DNA from: Trichinella spiralis
Lineage: Eukaryota; Nematoda; Enoplea; Trichinellida; Trichinellidae
Length of the DNA: 64,000 nt
Direction: 5' to 3'
Assembly (NCBI GenBank): GCA_000181795.3
Contig: CM012954.1
Span: forward strand, 7,424,281-7,488,280
Of the stretch, positions 1 to 12,766 are shown piece after piece; position 1 is the first letter of the stretch; each line of letters begins with the position of its first letter. Below the pieces are notes generated by a model. That model was not told the origin of the DNA, made no database searches, and saw only the letters and a list, made by a program, of their open reading frames with translations. The translations under genes were made by a program, and so were the position numbers.

Positions 1-1593
1 TTCATGATGCAACCTTCAACAGTTATGCGCTGAAATTTTCAATTAAACATTCTTAGCATGCGATAAGCAACAACGCAGTGAGGATGCTATCACTCATCAA
101 TAAAATAACAACATCTCTATTTACAAAATACTAAAACTTACCTACTCACATAGTACTCTACAAAAATACTCACCAAACGAACTGATGGCAGCATGCACTA
201 CCAGACTTGTGTGATGTATCCGTAAACCAGTGCAAATCGACTATATTAACGATATATGCTACTATTACAATCATTATTTAATTATACCGTACTCCTGTGA
301 TAAGCGAAGCCACACAGATTTCTGGAGCAATACTGGGTAACACCATAACGCAGGAGTATAAACGTATATCTATAACATATTTTTGTGATGGCACATTTAG
401 AACGCATTGAGATAAAGGTGACATACCATGTTGGCAAAAGCAACAGGAATTCCGAAACGTTTCAATTATGTTGACGCACACTAATTCGATAACAAGAAGC
501 ATACAGGATCAGATATAATTAGAAGACATCAATAATAGTAACAAATTATAGATACTCAATTACTTACAGATTTTTGTGCATCTTTTCAATCCATTGAGGG
601 AAACCTGAACCACCATTAGAGAAAGATATTCAAGTTCATAGAAATAGTTCCACTGCACTGACACAACCCATAGATTAAATTAAATTAACTAAAATTAGAT
701 ACTAAATAACACAGAAAAATAAAACATTGGATTACAAAATGAATGAAATTCAAATATCATCGTGATGCACTGTTATTCGGCTTCAATCACTTTTTATAAT
801 ATGACTGTTTCACATAAGTATCATTTCAACCGCTATCCTGAGTTCATATAAAGCGCTCGTAACGTAATAAACAGAACAAAAATATAGTTGCATTACGGAC
901 TTGATGATATACCGATGAAGACAATTCAGCAAAAAATAAAGTTGAAATTATTTAATAAGTAATTTGTCATATAAACAGAATATTTTTTACCTACACTCTT
1001 GTACCTACACCTACTCTTTTTACCCATCCATTTTATAAATGGAAAAGAGAAAAAGGAATAAATTTTATAATTTCTAATGTAAAATTCAAATTCCAAATTT
1101 CCTAAAATCAAAGGCAACCAATCTACAATCTTACTTACATTACGTTGCACGTACGACGAATACAATAACAGACGTGCTGCTGATGGCGTTGCTAACTTAC
1201 AATCTAAATACCTCGCAAATAATCATTTTGCGCAGCTGCTTGTTGACCATCATTTTCATTGAAATTTCACGGGAATAAACAAGATTACAAATCAACAGCA
1301 GATGAAAACAATTATGATGCATAGTAGCATCATCTCATAATAAGATTTTTTATATTCATCGATAAGAATAAAAAATAATGTAAATTCTAAAATTGAATTA
1401 TATTAATGCTGTCATCTATAAATAAAAAACAGAAATAGATACTTCTTCGTCTTCAGCATCCGATGTATCTAAAACTTAGCAATAATAACACTAGAAAGAC
1501 ACCCGCCAGTTCCCAATCACCATATAAGTATAGTAACATGCATAGCATACCACCACCAAAATATCACAAATTCAACTTACCAGTTTTATTCAT
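1..1593 (-). CDS. Candidate multi-exon gene, 5' exons only, unidentified
   Basis: A chain of consensus splice sites on the minus strand suggests, but does not prove, a gene running off the left edge. A possible start exon (ATG at 1593, coding to 1581) ends in a GTAAGT donor. An exon at 1191-1139 lies between a TTAG acceptor and another GTAAGT donor and joins in frame, giving M-N-K-T-A-T-P-S-A-A-R-L-L-L-Y and on to QRN. A third candidate, 598-562, sits between TTCAG and GTAAGT and is open in two frames, one containing FPQWIEKMHKN. A fourth may lie near 490-432 with a GTATGT donor. I do not recognise a family, and phases can be linked in more than one way. The exons could equally be non-coding exons of a long RNA. 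The remaining sequence up to 5.67 kb shows no coding signal apart from a purine-rich tract near 2680-2760. Confidence 0.18.
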
Positions 1594-4500
1594 GGATAGT
1601 GTTGAAGAGTGGAATTATAGTTGACCACGTGCTAGATTGATAGCATTGCAGTGAACTGCATAACCTAATAAAATCAATGTGCTTGGTCAATTGTATAATA
1701 AGTAAATTATGCAAATGACTATTTACTTTGCTTCACGAAGAGCAACCTAATTTTCCATCAGTAATAGCGCACTAAAATAAACAATATGAGCAACATTATG
1801 AAACGAGACGATGAAATTTATTACGTTTCTATTTACACACTTCATATTACTACGTAATATGGTATTGTTATGCAGATTTTTTCCCTAAAATTACCTACAA
1901 GGAAATATTATTAACCTGAAGCATCGCAGATTACTAAAAATAAATGGAAATGCTATCACTGCGTATTTATGCATGTTGTGTAATTTAGTTGCTTGAAAGT
2001 ACAAGGTGATTCAATAATTTATATTTTATCAATGTTTTTCATTTAATCAAAATTATATGGATAATAAAAAATAGCTTTCACTGAAAATAGTTTCAAAAAT
2101 AAAATACGTATTCAGATTTATGGAAAATTAAACAGTTGTTATGAAATTTTATGATGATAACTGCGACAGAAATTTTATAATATACAATTTATCTCAGCAC
2201 AGAATTTAACAAGTGCGCAGCGTAGACATCATGATAGTAAGCGGCTGCACCAGTGGGTATGCATGCCACTTGACAGCTTATTTACTATTAAAATTTTGCT
2301 TTAACTAAACTTTTGTTTACACATTATGATGATTTATAGTAAGACTGCAAAATTGGTTGAGCACTGCATCAGCGCGCCACATACAATGTGAGATAAAACT
2401 ACCTGCAGAAATTAAGTAACTCAACGATTTGCACTGAATTCAAGAAACTTATGCGGGTGACAATTCTGTATTGGATTTTATGAAAAAAATAAAACGAAAG
2501 AATCAGGAGTAGCATGGAGTTGGTTATATTGTTAGTCGACAGCAATTATCAGAAATTAGATTTATATGAGATGAAAACAGCTAACTGCTGTTCATTCAAC
2601 TCGAAATAGGGGGTGGGAAGAATTTTCAGTTTAATGCGATCTCTGTTCAGCTTAATATTATTACGAGCTCAATGGTGGGGATCATTAGAAAGGAAAGGAG
2701 GGTGGGACAGCATAGCAGGAAGGAATGAGGGAGAAGTTAAGGGATGGAGGAGGTGGAAGTTGTCATATGCGTTCTTCCACTCAATCTTCACGTATAACAT
2801 TCAGGCGTAGGTTCATTTATCAATACTGACAACACTGATGGGCATTGAGTTATTTTCTGAAAGACATCAAATAGGTGCATCTGTATAAGTCATTGCTATT
2901 GGCGGTACAATGCCATAATGGAAACTTTAAGGAGTCATTTCAAAAATGAAGGGAACGTTACTGCCATTCTGAACGTATCAAAGGTGGTAGTATAAAAGTG
3001 TGTTCTCTAGGTAACAGCGCTTTCCTATGTCATGCTGAAACAATCTTGTGCACGATTTGAGCAGTGACAAGCATTTAGGGGTGTGATTGTTCGACTGCAG
3101 TATCCCGGTGACAAACATTTCCTTTACACAACTGGGCAAGTATGTTACTTTTGCAATAAACATTACAGGGGGCAGTAAAGATAATGCGGGAGGGGTTCAA
3201 CTGCTATGTCAGAGTACTACTTTACAAATGGATTTGTAAGGACTAATAAAAATTATAGCAAAATATACCATTAGCACTATTATATATTGGCTTGTGCGTA
3301 ATAAAGTCTCGAATATTAATTGAACATCATTAGTGAAAAACAACGCGCTAGTTTCCATTCAAAAAGACTAAAATCAAACAACTACGAAAAGCTTAAAAAG
3401 CGCGCATGTTTAGTGCAGTGTGCCAAGAGAATGAAAGGAAATATTGTATAAAAAATAGCAAATACATGAAAATTCATACCTGTCAGCAGACCTGTCAGAA
3501 ATTACGTATAAAGCAAACGTAGAGTCATACATTTTGTAACTGATGTTCGTGGTTTCTTCATATTTTTAGTCTAACAATCACAACGTAATTGTTGCAGTGA
3601 AGCATCGAAATGACCAAATAACGCAATGCAGTAAGTAATTAGACCGCCCTTCAGCAGCGAACATTTATACTATAATGCAGTTCTCTCAATAAACAGAAAT
3701 TTATATAAGGAACATTGCTACCGAATTTGAATAGCACAAAGTGCACGTAGCAGAATGCCAACGGCAGTGTTTACCATCACATTTGCATAAAGTTACTCTT
3801 CTGACCTAGAAATGCATGTATGCTTTGAAAACGTATAACAGTGTAATGAGCAAACACCAAAGATTATAATAATTGGTGAACAACAACAAAATCCTGAATA
3901 CGTTACAGATCAAAGCCACTATCTATCATAAATAATGTTGTGGCGTAAATTAAAGAAGTATAAAATAGTGTCTTACGTAAATGAGGCTGTACTAGCACGA
4001 TGATAATACTTTGCAGTGTTCAGCAAAATTCATTCATTAATTTAAAGGAACTGATTGTTTAGTGAACATTTCAATCAGACTTTGATCAACCATTTTGAAA
4101 AGAAGAAAAATGAATGCCTAAAACAGAAGAATGGCAAAACATGACATTTGCTTAAAACACAAGCATAATGAATTGATAATTTAATATAATGCACATGCTG
4201 GGTTGAAATACTAAAAATTGTGCATGACGGTTTGTCATTTTAAAAAGTGCCGAACCGACAACATTGTTATCTTATATGCAACGACGGAATACAGAAGCTG
4301 ATTATTTAAAATTTATAGATTTTGCCCCCTTACACTTTATATCGTGTACTTATGCACATGCATTTACTGATTCCAATGAAAAGTATTCTGCTACTGTTTG
4401 AAAAAACATCATCAATTTTTCAAAAATAGCAAAGGTTATTGCAACTGAAAATTCAGATATCGAAGAAGGATCATTTTTGTAGAATTCACTTGACTCAATT

Positions 4501-5670
4501 GCGCGATGTGGCGTTGTGGCGATCCTTATTTGCATAATGCAGCGTTAGAAACCGGTTTTTAGTGTGTTAGAACTTTTGGCTGAAGATAAATTCTAAGCTA
4601 AGCCACGTTACAATATGAGCAGAAGAAATGCACTGCTGAATTCTATCAATAAGGAAAGGACTATTTGAAAATTTAAAAATGACCTTGACATTTCAAATTC
4701 AGTCAAAATATAAACTATCTGACAAAAAACGCCATAACAAAACAAAATTCACTTAGACAAAACACACCTACGTATGTCTGAAAATTTTCGTAAGCCATTA
4801 AAGCAAGTGGTTCAAATGAAGTTAATTTTAAGTGAGAAATTTGCGAGCAATAGCTTGATTACTCTCAGTTGAAAGTGCATGTTAGCTGCTGCAAAGGTGA
4901 TTTTCAAAATACCGTATTTTAATAATAGATAAACAATGCGTACACGGTGTATTTAATCACACTTGATTGTACGGAAATTTGTCGTTTATTAAGTCATCTA
5001 TCATCTCATGCTGAGAATTCTTCACCGAGAACATATTGAAAAATTACGCTCAATATCGATTCTCAATTGCATTTTGTTAAATGATTAAAACTCAAAAATG
5101 ATAAAACTGCCACTTACTGCTAAATTCGTCGTCTTCCCATCGGTAATGTTCATTGTCTTTGGATGTTGATTGAAAAACTATTTTTCAGAAATTATTCCAA
5201 AAAATAATAATGAATAAAAAGCAAATTTCGTGTTTGGTATTTGATATTGGTCTTCAGTTAATTTTCCAATCAAAACGCACTGCTCTCATACACGGACGGC
5301 CTCAAACTAAAATTATGTCAATATGTCAATAAAGCAAACGACTTAACATGCAAATTTTTATTTCATCCGTTTCTGTTGATAATTATGGATACTGTATATT
5401 TTTCATTGCGCTTTATTTACTTAAGTAATGCACTCTGGTTGAAGAGAAAATTCAATTGTAGCTTCTTTGCCAAACATATAAAAACTTCCCAATACGGAAA
5501 CTGTCATTTCATCTTCATTACTAAGTATAATTTAAATACTAAAAGCAATATAAGAAATGAAATGCATATTCATTTCATATTAAATGCTGACTTGTAGCCT
5601 ACTCTCGTTTTTGACATGAAAGGCAGGTCGCAGGACATCTGATTGGTTTTAGATTTCATTGGTTTTCAAG
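1594..5670. other. Gene-poor AT-rich stretch
   Basis: No convincing coding region. All open frames are short, lack splice-site support and have the composition of the background. A G/A-rich tract at about 2680-2765 is the only compositional anomaly; its 65-codon open frame has no recognisable content. Confidence 0.6.
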
Positions 5671-6107
5671 ATGGCTAAATTTCATTGGCAATTATTTCGA
5701 TGGATTTTATTCGTTGTCCTGGGCATAAGTTCGATTGGTTGTCATTGTAATGCGTTCCATTTGTCAAATTTTGGTTTCTTTTCAATGGTCAGTTTTCTGA
5801 TATTCAAAGCCTATGCTCAAAGTTTTGAAGTTTGTTTTCATTGCTGCTATAGCTCACCACTGACGTGAACATTTAATATATCTGAAAAATTTCATTTAAA
5901 TTGTTTTTCATTCAATTCAATGGTTCTGCTAATTGAATATAACTGGTATCCAGTGGTTGAAAATAACATAATGACTATTATCGTGAAGTTCTAACTGATA
6001 TATTCCTTTTGGTGTGATTTTAGATTAAAAGGCGTCAAAATTCTTGTTCGCTCGACGTAGTGAAAAGTGCGCATCGCAGTAGGACTTTTCTGGCAGAAAT
6101 GCATTAG
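5671..6107 (+). CDS. Candidate two-exon small secreted peptide (66 aa)
   Basis: Exon 1 (5671-5787, 39 codons) starts at an ATG in good context (CAAG-ATG-GC). It encodes a textbook signal-peptide profile: a basic amino end, a hydrophobic core WILFVVLGISSIG at about residues 11-23, and a small-residue cleavage region CHCNA ending near residue 28. It ends at a GTCAGT donor, the same donor used by the BarH gene at 42.3 kb. A good acceptor (GTGATTTTAG) at 6023 opens exon 2 (6024-6107) in phase 0. That exon encodes 27 residues beginning IKRRQNSCSLDVVK and ends at TAG. A KRR cluster follows the join, so a processed peptide is imaginable. It has no known relative that I recognise. The intron is 236 bp, longer than in nearby certain genes. 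It lies tail-to-tail with the GPCR at 6.3-7.5 kb. The whole model could be chance. Confidence 0.3.
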
Positions 6108-6277
6108 CAAGGCGATTTTATTTTATTTTGAATACGCACCATTTATTTCTTTATTTGTCATGTTGCTTTGTTGAAACCCTATCATTTGATGGATAGATAA
6201 AGTTGATCGACAACTGTCGATGTGGTACAGTTGAAGAGAAACTGTATTTGCATGTGACATGTAGAAAGGGAGAAAAT

Positions 6278-6283
6278 TTTATT
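6278..6283 (-). terminator. Poly(A) signal AATAAA of the GPCR gene
   Basis: AATAAA on the minus strand begins 16 bp past the GPCR stop codon. Further AATAAA words lie near 6120-6150 and could be used instead. Confidence 0.5.
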
Positions 6284-6298
6284 GCACAACTTGAGGTT

Positions 6299-7492
6299 TT
6301 AAAGCATTTCACTTTTGCCGTTCTGATCTCGCAGCAGTGATTGACTGTTCTCTTGTATGTATTTGAAATTTTTATCCGGAAGCAGTATGCCTCTAGATGA
6401 TAGCTGACTGTTTGTTTTGAAGCAGCGTTTCAAGCCGAATACTGTCATGAATTCGTGGCGAAACATCTGGCTCATAATGCAGTAAGCTGGAAAACTTACA
6501 CAACTGTTCACCAGTGATAGCAAGTCCCAGAAATCGCCCAGTGCCAAGTAAATATCAAAAATGGCTTGATCGAACGCATTTGCTATAGTCATAATGCCCT
6601 GTGGTATTTGAGTTAACCAGAAAACGAAAACAATAAGCAACAATAGGGCGGTTGTGCGGTCTCCAGTTGCAATATTGGCCTTTTTCGATAGGCGAATTTG
6701 ACGTCGACGAGTGTCTATCAAGATGTGTATGAGCAGCGCGATGAAAATGCTAAGCAGTATACAGGGTAGCACTTTCAGTACAATTCCCACGGTCCATAAG
6801 TTGATCGCTTCCATCTCTGCGGTGTACCAGCTTGGTGGTTTAATTTCATAGACCGTTTGATTAGCCAAATGAGCGACAGCTGCAGGTGGGCAAAGGCTTT
6901 CCGGTGCCGGTCGGGCGCCAATTGAATTTCTGAGAAAATTCAGAAAACAGCACGCACAGACCGCTACGACGGTCACCAACATTATCCAAATTCCAGTACG
7001 GGGCGCATTGGCTACAGTAGCCGCTTGCGGACGTCTCAAAACTAAATAGCGGACAATTGCCAAATCAACAGTAAGCCACAAGCTGACGCTGTGCAGCGTT
7101 ACGCTCAAGTCGGCGTGCATGACAACAAATACAAGCCAAAAATATGTATCATAGACTGGAAAATAGCACTTGTTGGTGAGATTGGTGCGCAGGGTAAAGA
7201 TCAAATAGGTGAGCATGGTAGTGGCGTGGCAGGCGGCCATCGCGGCTAAAATAACATTCACTGACGTGCGCATTGCTGGCCTGGTCAATACAACAATTGT
7301 GGCAATGTTCGCCAAAATGCCAATGCAACAAATAATCGGACTAAGATATGCGTGGATGAACCCGTACGAGTTGGTGAACGCGATCAGGCCACTGGAAACC
7401 CACGCCGCATCTTCTGCCTCCCTATCTGCCCTTTCCGCATAACCTTTCGTTTCATTGTCAATGATCCAAGCGACCATCGTTGGCAGCCGCAA
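6299..7492 (-). CDS. Peptide-type rhodopsin-like GPCR, DMSR (dromyosuppressin/FMRFamide-receptor-like) family
   Basis: A single-exon 397-residue receptor with seven hydrophobic segments at about 48-70, 78-100, 115-140, 166-187, 232-258, 281-303 and 316-341. Expected role: a plasma-membrane receptor for an amidated neuropeptide signalling through G proteins. Family marks: FIHAYL before helix 1; HSVSLWLTVDLAIVRY in helix 3; the GDRTTALLLL and TQIPQGI blocks of helix 6; and GDFWDLLSLVNS-x-VSF plus YCIMSQMFR in helix 7, all close to the pattern of arthropod myosuppressin receptors and nematode DMSR proteins. Asn1.50 is present (residue 62). A likely disulphide joins Cys109 and Cys201, with glycosylation sites at Asn13 and Asn211. 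Oddities: the usual Asp of helix 2 is His89, DRY is VRY (147-149), and NPxxY is SFPAY (333-337). The first in-frame Met gives a normal amino terminus; further 5' exons cannot be excluded. The exact ligand cannot be read from sequence. Confidence 0.93.
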   Translation of the reverse strand: MRLPTMVAWIIDNETKGYAERADREAEDAAWVSSGLIAFTNSYGFIHAYLSPIICCIGILANIATIVVLTRPAMRTSVNVILAAMAACHATTMLTYLIFTLRTNLTNKCYFPVYDTYFWLVFVVMHADLSVTLHSVSLWLTVDLAIVRYLVLRRPQAATVANAPRTGIWIMLVTVVAVCACCFLNFLRNSIGARPAPESLCPPAAVAHLANQTVYEIKPPSWYTAEMEAINLWTVGIVLKVLPCILLSIFIALLIHILIDTRRRQIRLSKKANIATGDRTTALLLLIVFVFWLTQIPQGIMTIANAFDQAIFDIYLALGDFWDLLSLVNSCVSFPAYCIMSQMFRHEFMTVFGLKRCFKTNSQLSSRGILLPDKNFKYIQENSQSLLRDQNGKSEML

Positions 7493-7649
7493 GCAACCAA
7501 TATTATGCTCAACTACATATCCATCATGATCTCATGCACGCTGGGCTCCTTTTTCTTCTCCTTTATCGATTATTTTTCTCAAACAGCTAACCTGTGCGAA
7601 AAATTGACCGACTCGATGACAGCTGACAAGCTAAAATAGAAAAAATTCC

Positions 7650-7675
7650 ATTATTATTATTATTATTATTATTAT
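7650..7675. repeat. (ATT)n microsatellite
   Basis: About nine tandem copies of a trinucleotide, upstream of the GPCR gene. Confidence 0.95.
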
Positions 7676-10600
7676 CGTTACTTGCTGTAAACTGTCTCAC
7701 ATGAATAGAGATGCAAATCCAATTGCTAATCAAATTCTAATATTTACTTTTAAAGTTATTAAAATCACTACTATTTAGAAAATATATCCAGTTCTGGTGC
7801 TACTCCAGCTGCAAATCATTGTGCATTTAAAAATGCAATTACGGAAACTGTTTAACAGGCACGCTTCAATCTATTTATTCACTCACTTCCAGTTTCGTGT
7901 GCATTTATCGACTAATATTTAAATCTATAAACAAGTATAATAACAGGACACTATCCAGAAATGGTGATGAAAATCGCCATGTCAGTGAATTTATAAATGC
8001 ATAAATTTAAGTAAATTTTAAAGTATAATTGAACATCACACCCCAAATATTATTAATACACACGTGTAGTGTATGAATATCTTCGAAAATAATATATGCA
8101 AAATAATAACAAGTTGAATGTGAAATTTATAATTGCGTACGCTTATGAAAGCAGGTTTCATTTCCAGTAAATCTGGCTAAACTCTAAATTGAACTTACTT
8201 ACAGTCAAAAGTAGCAAACTTATAGTTGTAATTCTCAAAGCAAGGTCTGTCTGCTCAGCACTGCTATGAATAAAATGTATTTATTGCTCAAATGGTATGC
8301 TAAATTAAAAGACAATGCAGACTTGAAAAATCGGTGTACGTGAAACGCTCTGAACAATTAATTCAAAATGGAAAATTCTGCACATTCAAAAGTAGTTTCA
8401 CATTTGTAATTTGTTCATTGATGTAAATTTTGTAATTTAAAAAAATAACAAATCAAGAAAAGAAAATCTTTTCATCGTAAACCTAAAATGCATTTTTGAC
8501 ATTTCCAAAAACGGACCAAGATTGACGCAAATTATACAAACGTTGACATGACAATGCGCATTTCTGCAAACAAATACAAGAATGCCAATAACTCATTCCA
8601 CTATTTTTTCGACAACTTTCAAACGATCATTACATGATGATTATTATTAATTTAAATATATAATATAAGCAGAATAAACAAACAGAACTTTGCTGAATTT
8701 AAGCTAACACTGCTGAGCGTATTTTTCCTTGCTTACTTAATTGCTTGGGAAGAAAAAATATTGGTTCTTGAGGGAATACTTCTTTTCAACAATGCCGCGT
8801 ATATACAGAGGGCAAGTGATCTAACGTGCAAATGATTACAGATGCAATATGCAGAATATCGCGGCTATATTAAGGCCAAATATTGAAAACCAAAAGCGGT
8901 TGAAAAATGACAAGATTATTGTTGTTAGCAAGTGAAGACCAAATCATTTTTTCACGTTTCATATTTCGATGCGTTGGAAATGGAAAAAGAAGCAGCTTTT
9001 CCGCTGCAGTTTATTTTTGAAAATCAAGATAATAAAAATATGATAAAACAATAAAGCATAAAGCAAGTTGAAAATTGTATTTGCAATAGTGAAAATGATT
9101 CCTGTCGCCAGGCTGATAAGTCGCCAGTCAATCGATCACGTTAAAGCTTAACGACAAGCAGCCGTCAATGGAATTTTTCTGCGAATAAAATCTAATATTC
9201 TTAAAGGTAAAATAATGCAAGCGCTGCACTTTGCCTTCGGTTACCCACTGCCGAACGTTCATTAGCGAAGGGAAATTAGGCTCGTCTTCAGCTGAGCATA
9301 TATTTTATCCATTTGCCACGCTGATTTCATTATGCGACAACGCCTTCAAAAAGGCCTGTTGGTCAGGTGAACGAAAAAGAACAACCCTTCAACACTGATT
9401 AAAGAAAAAGCCGGAGGCTTGTAAAGTCATTTCCTTTGTAAGTGCTATTGCATCCGACGGCTGCGCCTAATTGTTCAACGCAGCCAATTCTCCGTGATCA
9501 ATTTTCAGCTTGGGGGAAAATATGAAAATTTTGAAAATCATCCATCCTCTACCGCGTCTTACCAAGCTTATTTTCTTTAATGAACGCATTCTCATCACAC
9601 AGCTCGTCAAAACAATGCGAAAGATCAAAATATATTTCCATATATCAAGGTGTAGACATTTCGTTTCAATTGTTGTATTGAGAAAAGGTGAGTTATCAAA
9701 TAAATAACAATTTAACATATGAATTTTTTAAAACTTCAAAAATGATGCACCACTTGTTGTGAAGAAGAGCTAATAATATTTGCATTTTTACACGACTAGT
9801 TCAAAGCTCAATTACAAAGCGTAAAAATACTGTTCGCTATAGAATGAAAATATGCGCATGGAAAAGAACAAATGCGCTTCGGCATTTGTACATCGAATGC
9901 GCAATGAAATCAGAAAAACAACAATTAAACAAGTTGTTTTTCCAAATAAATTTTCATCTGTTCATTAGTATTCTTATCATTATGTTAATCACAAAGTGTA
10001 AAGCAGCTGATGAAATTTAAGAAAAAAAGCTGTTTACAACAATTTTCACACACGGCAGTGCCAAAACAGTTTTTTGGAACAAAAAAACCCCAGCAACAAA
10101 TCATCATTTGGTCATTTTATTATGAAAATTACAATATGCAGTTTTCATATACTTTTATAATATGGAATTTTGTTTTCTGAAATATAAAAAAGGAGGAGAC
10201 GGGAAAAAATTCAATTTCATCATAAAATAGTCATTTTCTACATAGCACAAAGTAAATAATTGAACAGCCCTTGCAAATACAACCGACGCGCGTTTAGGAA
10301 AGCTAATAATGAACAAGCGAGCGGCTTCAGACAAAGCAAAAAAGAAACCCAATTTCGCTCGCTTGATATTTTGCCATCAAATTCATCATCTACATTCCAA
10401 ATGCTATCCAACGACAGTGGGAAAACAAGCAAGAAAAATTTAAACTCCACTTAATCTATTACAACAAGTTTCTTTCATCAAAAATAATATGCATGCGTAC
10501 TGTTGTGTATTTTTAAATACATTTTATGCATTAAATGCTGAAATGTAATTAATCAGAGAGCATAACAAGAAAATGTCGCTTTGCTTTTTTTGGAACTGTG

Positions 10601-10834
10601 AAAATGTACTGGTTTTGATTTTATACTATTAATAATAGCATTGCAAAAAAATACAATTAATACAAGAAAAATGAAATTCAATAAACAATGAATAAATAAA
10701 TTGGGAGAGGAAATGATGAATAGAAAGATTCATTAGAAAATGAAATACATCTCAAACTCCTTTGACAAATGACAAGTGTAACTGAATGAAAAATAAAATA
10801 CACTATCCATGAATTACTTATTTCCTATACATAC

Positions 10835-10836
10835 AT

Positions 10837-10867
<31 letters not shown>

Positions 10868-10869
10868 TT
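10835..10869. repeat. (ATTT)n microsatellite
   Basis: About nine tandem tetranucleotide copies. The same unit recurs at 12742-12766 and 45369-45399. Confidence 0.95.
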
Positions 10870-12741
10870 GTATGCAACAGAAAGAAAGTGCATTTGTATT
10901 TTGTTTTTTGATAAATGCTTGCAATGGGATAGTTCGTTGACAATTTCAATTGGATCGACACAAAACAACATGCCATTATTTCAACTGAATAATATCAGTA
11001 TAACTAGCTGATCGTCTTTCAAAGCTGTATCGATAGCCATAAGATGATTACTTTGACAAAAGATATATGTCCATGCAAAGCGTGGAAAACGGACAGTGGC
11101 GCCGCTTTGAACCACCTATTAACTGTCTGAAGAAGAGAATATTGGATCGATATCTTCTGTCATACTAAACCAAAGAGGCTAACCTTAAGCGGAAAAGATT
11201 TTACTCGACTGTTTGATTAAATTGACCTAATTATCGGTGAAATGCAGTCACATTGATCAAGCTAATACAATGCTTTTCAAAGCGATTCTAGGATCACGGT
11301 GGTAAAAGTTTTTCTGCTTGTCATTCGAAGCGGAATTTTTTCAATCTAAACGTTTGATTACAACAAACCATACTAGCTGTAGTTATACCAGCTTGAGATT
11401 TGGCTTGTTTTCAAATAAACTACTCGCAACCAACTTTCCCATTATTTATTACATACAGTCCGGTTAAGTTTCTATTTCAACATTAATTCAAAAAAAAAAA
11501 CAAATTACTGAACCATCACTTAGTCGTAAGTAAATTGTTGCAACAATATCACTGACATTATGCTAATGCAAATTCAATTTTCAAATTAGTTGTAAAAAAA
11601 TGCTACAACTATGAAACTAGTGCGCAAGATATGCAAAAAAGATAATGTTGAATATGCAGAGAATATTATTTGAAAAAAAAGTTGAAAACAAATGGAATAA
11701 TCTCATGAGGCTTGAGACAACAGCATCACTGCTCAAATAGCTAATCAAATTATGCGCTGATTTGGATTCCGTTATTGTTGCTTAACGACCCTATGGCAAA
11801 TTTGCGTTTTACGTTTTGCGCCATTCCAGCTTCACGTTAAGCTTAAATACGCAACAGAGGAAAAAAACAGGACACTCACTCTGTGTGATTAAGACGCTCA
11901 TTACATTTATGCTGTTCTCATTGCCGTGCAAAGAGGAAAAATCGTTCCCTACCCCAGAGGCAGGCTGGACAGCACTTCACTAACGTGCAAAGAAGCAAGG
12001 CACCACAAAAGCGTTTGATTTAATCAAATTTATGTCGTATTTATGGGTATCTACGAGCAGTTTAATCCAATAAAATGCAAAATGACACGATGCAGTGATC
12101 GATAGCAGTTGGTTGAAAATTGTCCATTCGAAAACGATCATTCTCTTCAGACATTCAAAACATTGCACACAAAAGATACAACTACCTTGCTGTTTGGTGT
12201 GTGCCAGTGAAAAGTAATATTCTAATTGCCGCTAGCATAAATAAGGGGTGACTTTGATAAATTGGAAAAAGTACAGCATTTGTGAGAAAAAAATTCACAA
12301 TTTACAAAATTACACTATCAAGAAGAGAAATGCATAGTGTGATTTCAAAAAAGAAAAAATTCGATGCGTAAAAATAATACTTACTAAAACATATTAAATA
12401 TTTTCTAAAGAAAAACAGTTTTAAAACATACGACATAAAGTTACATGAACTACCTGCGACAGTAGCTCAAATATTGATTTTTGTAAGCGTCACATTAATA
12501 ATAACATAATGCAGCATCACGTTGAATTTTTCACATATAACTATATACTGTATATATATATGTACTAGTAAGATGCATGTATCAAACAGTTGTTTCTTTA
12601 AATGCCATGTTTTTTCAAGTTTAGGGCATCAAAATTACAAAATTCCTCCTATTCATGTTCTTTTCAACTCTCTAATAATTTTCTCACCTTTTACGTAAAA
12701 AATGCTTGCCATTCAATAAGCACAGCATTGTTCGCATTTAT

Positions 12742-12766
12742 GTTTATTTATTTATTTATTTATTTC
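12742..12766. repeat. (TTTA)n microsatellite
   Basis: About six tandem tetranucleotide copies. Confidence 0.9.

Noticed and set aside
7149-7639. Open frames overlapping the GPCR gene on both strands
   Set aside because: They are shadows of the receptor coding sequence, which alone has family similarity.
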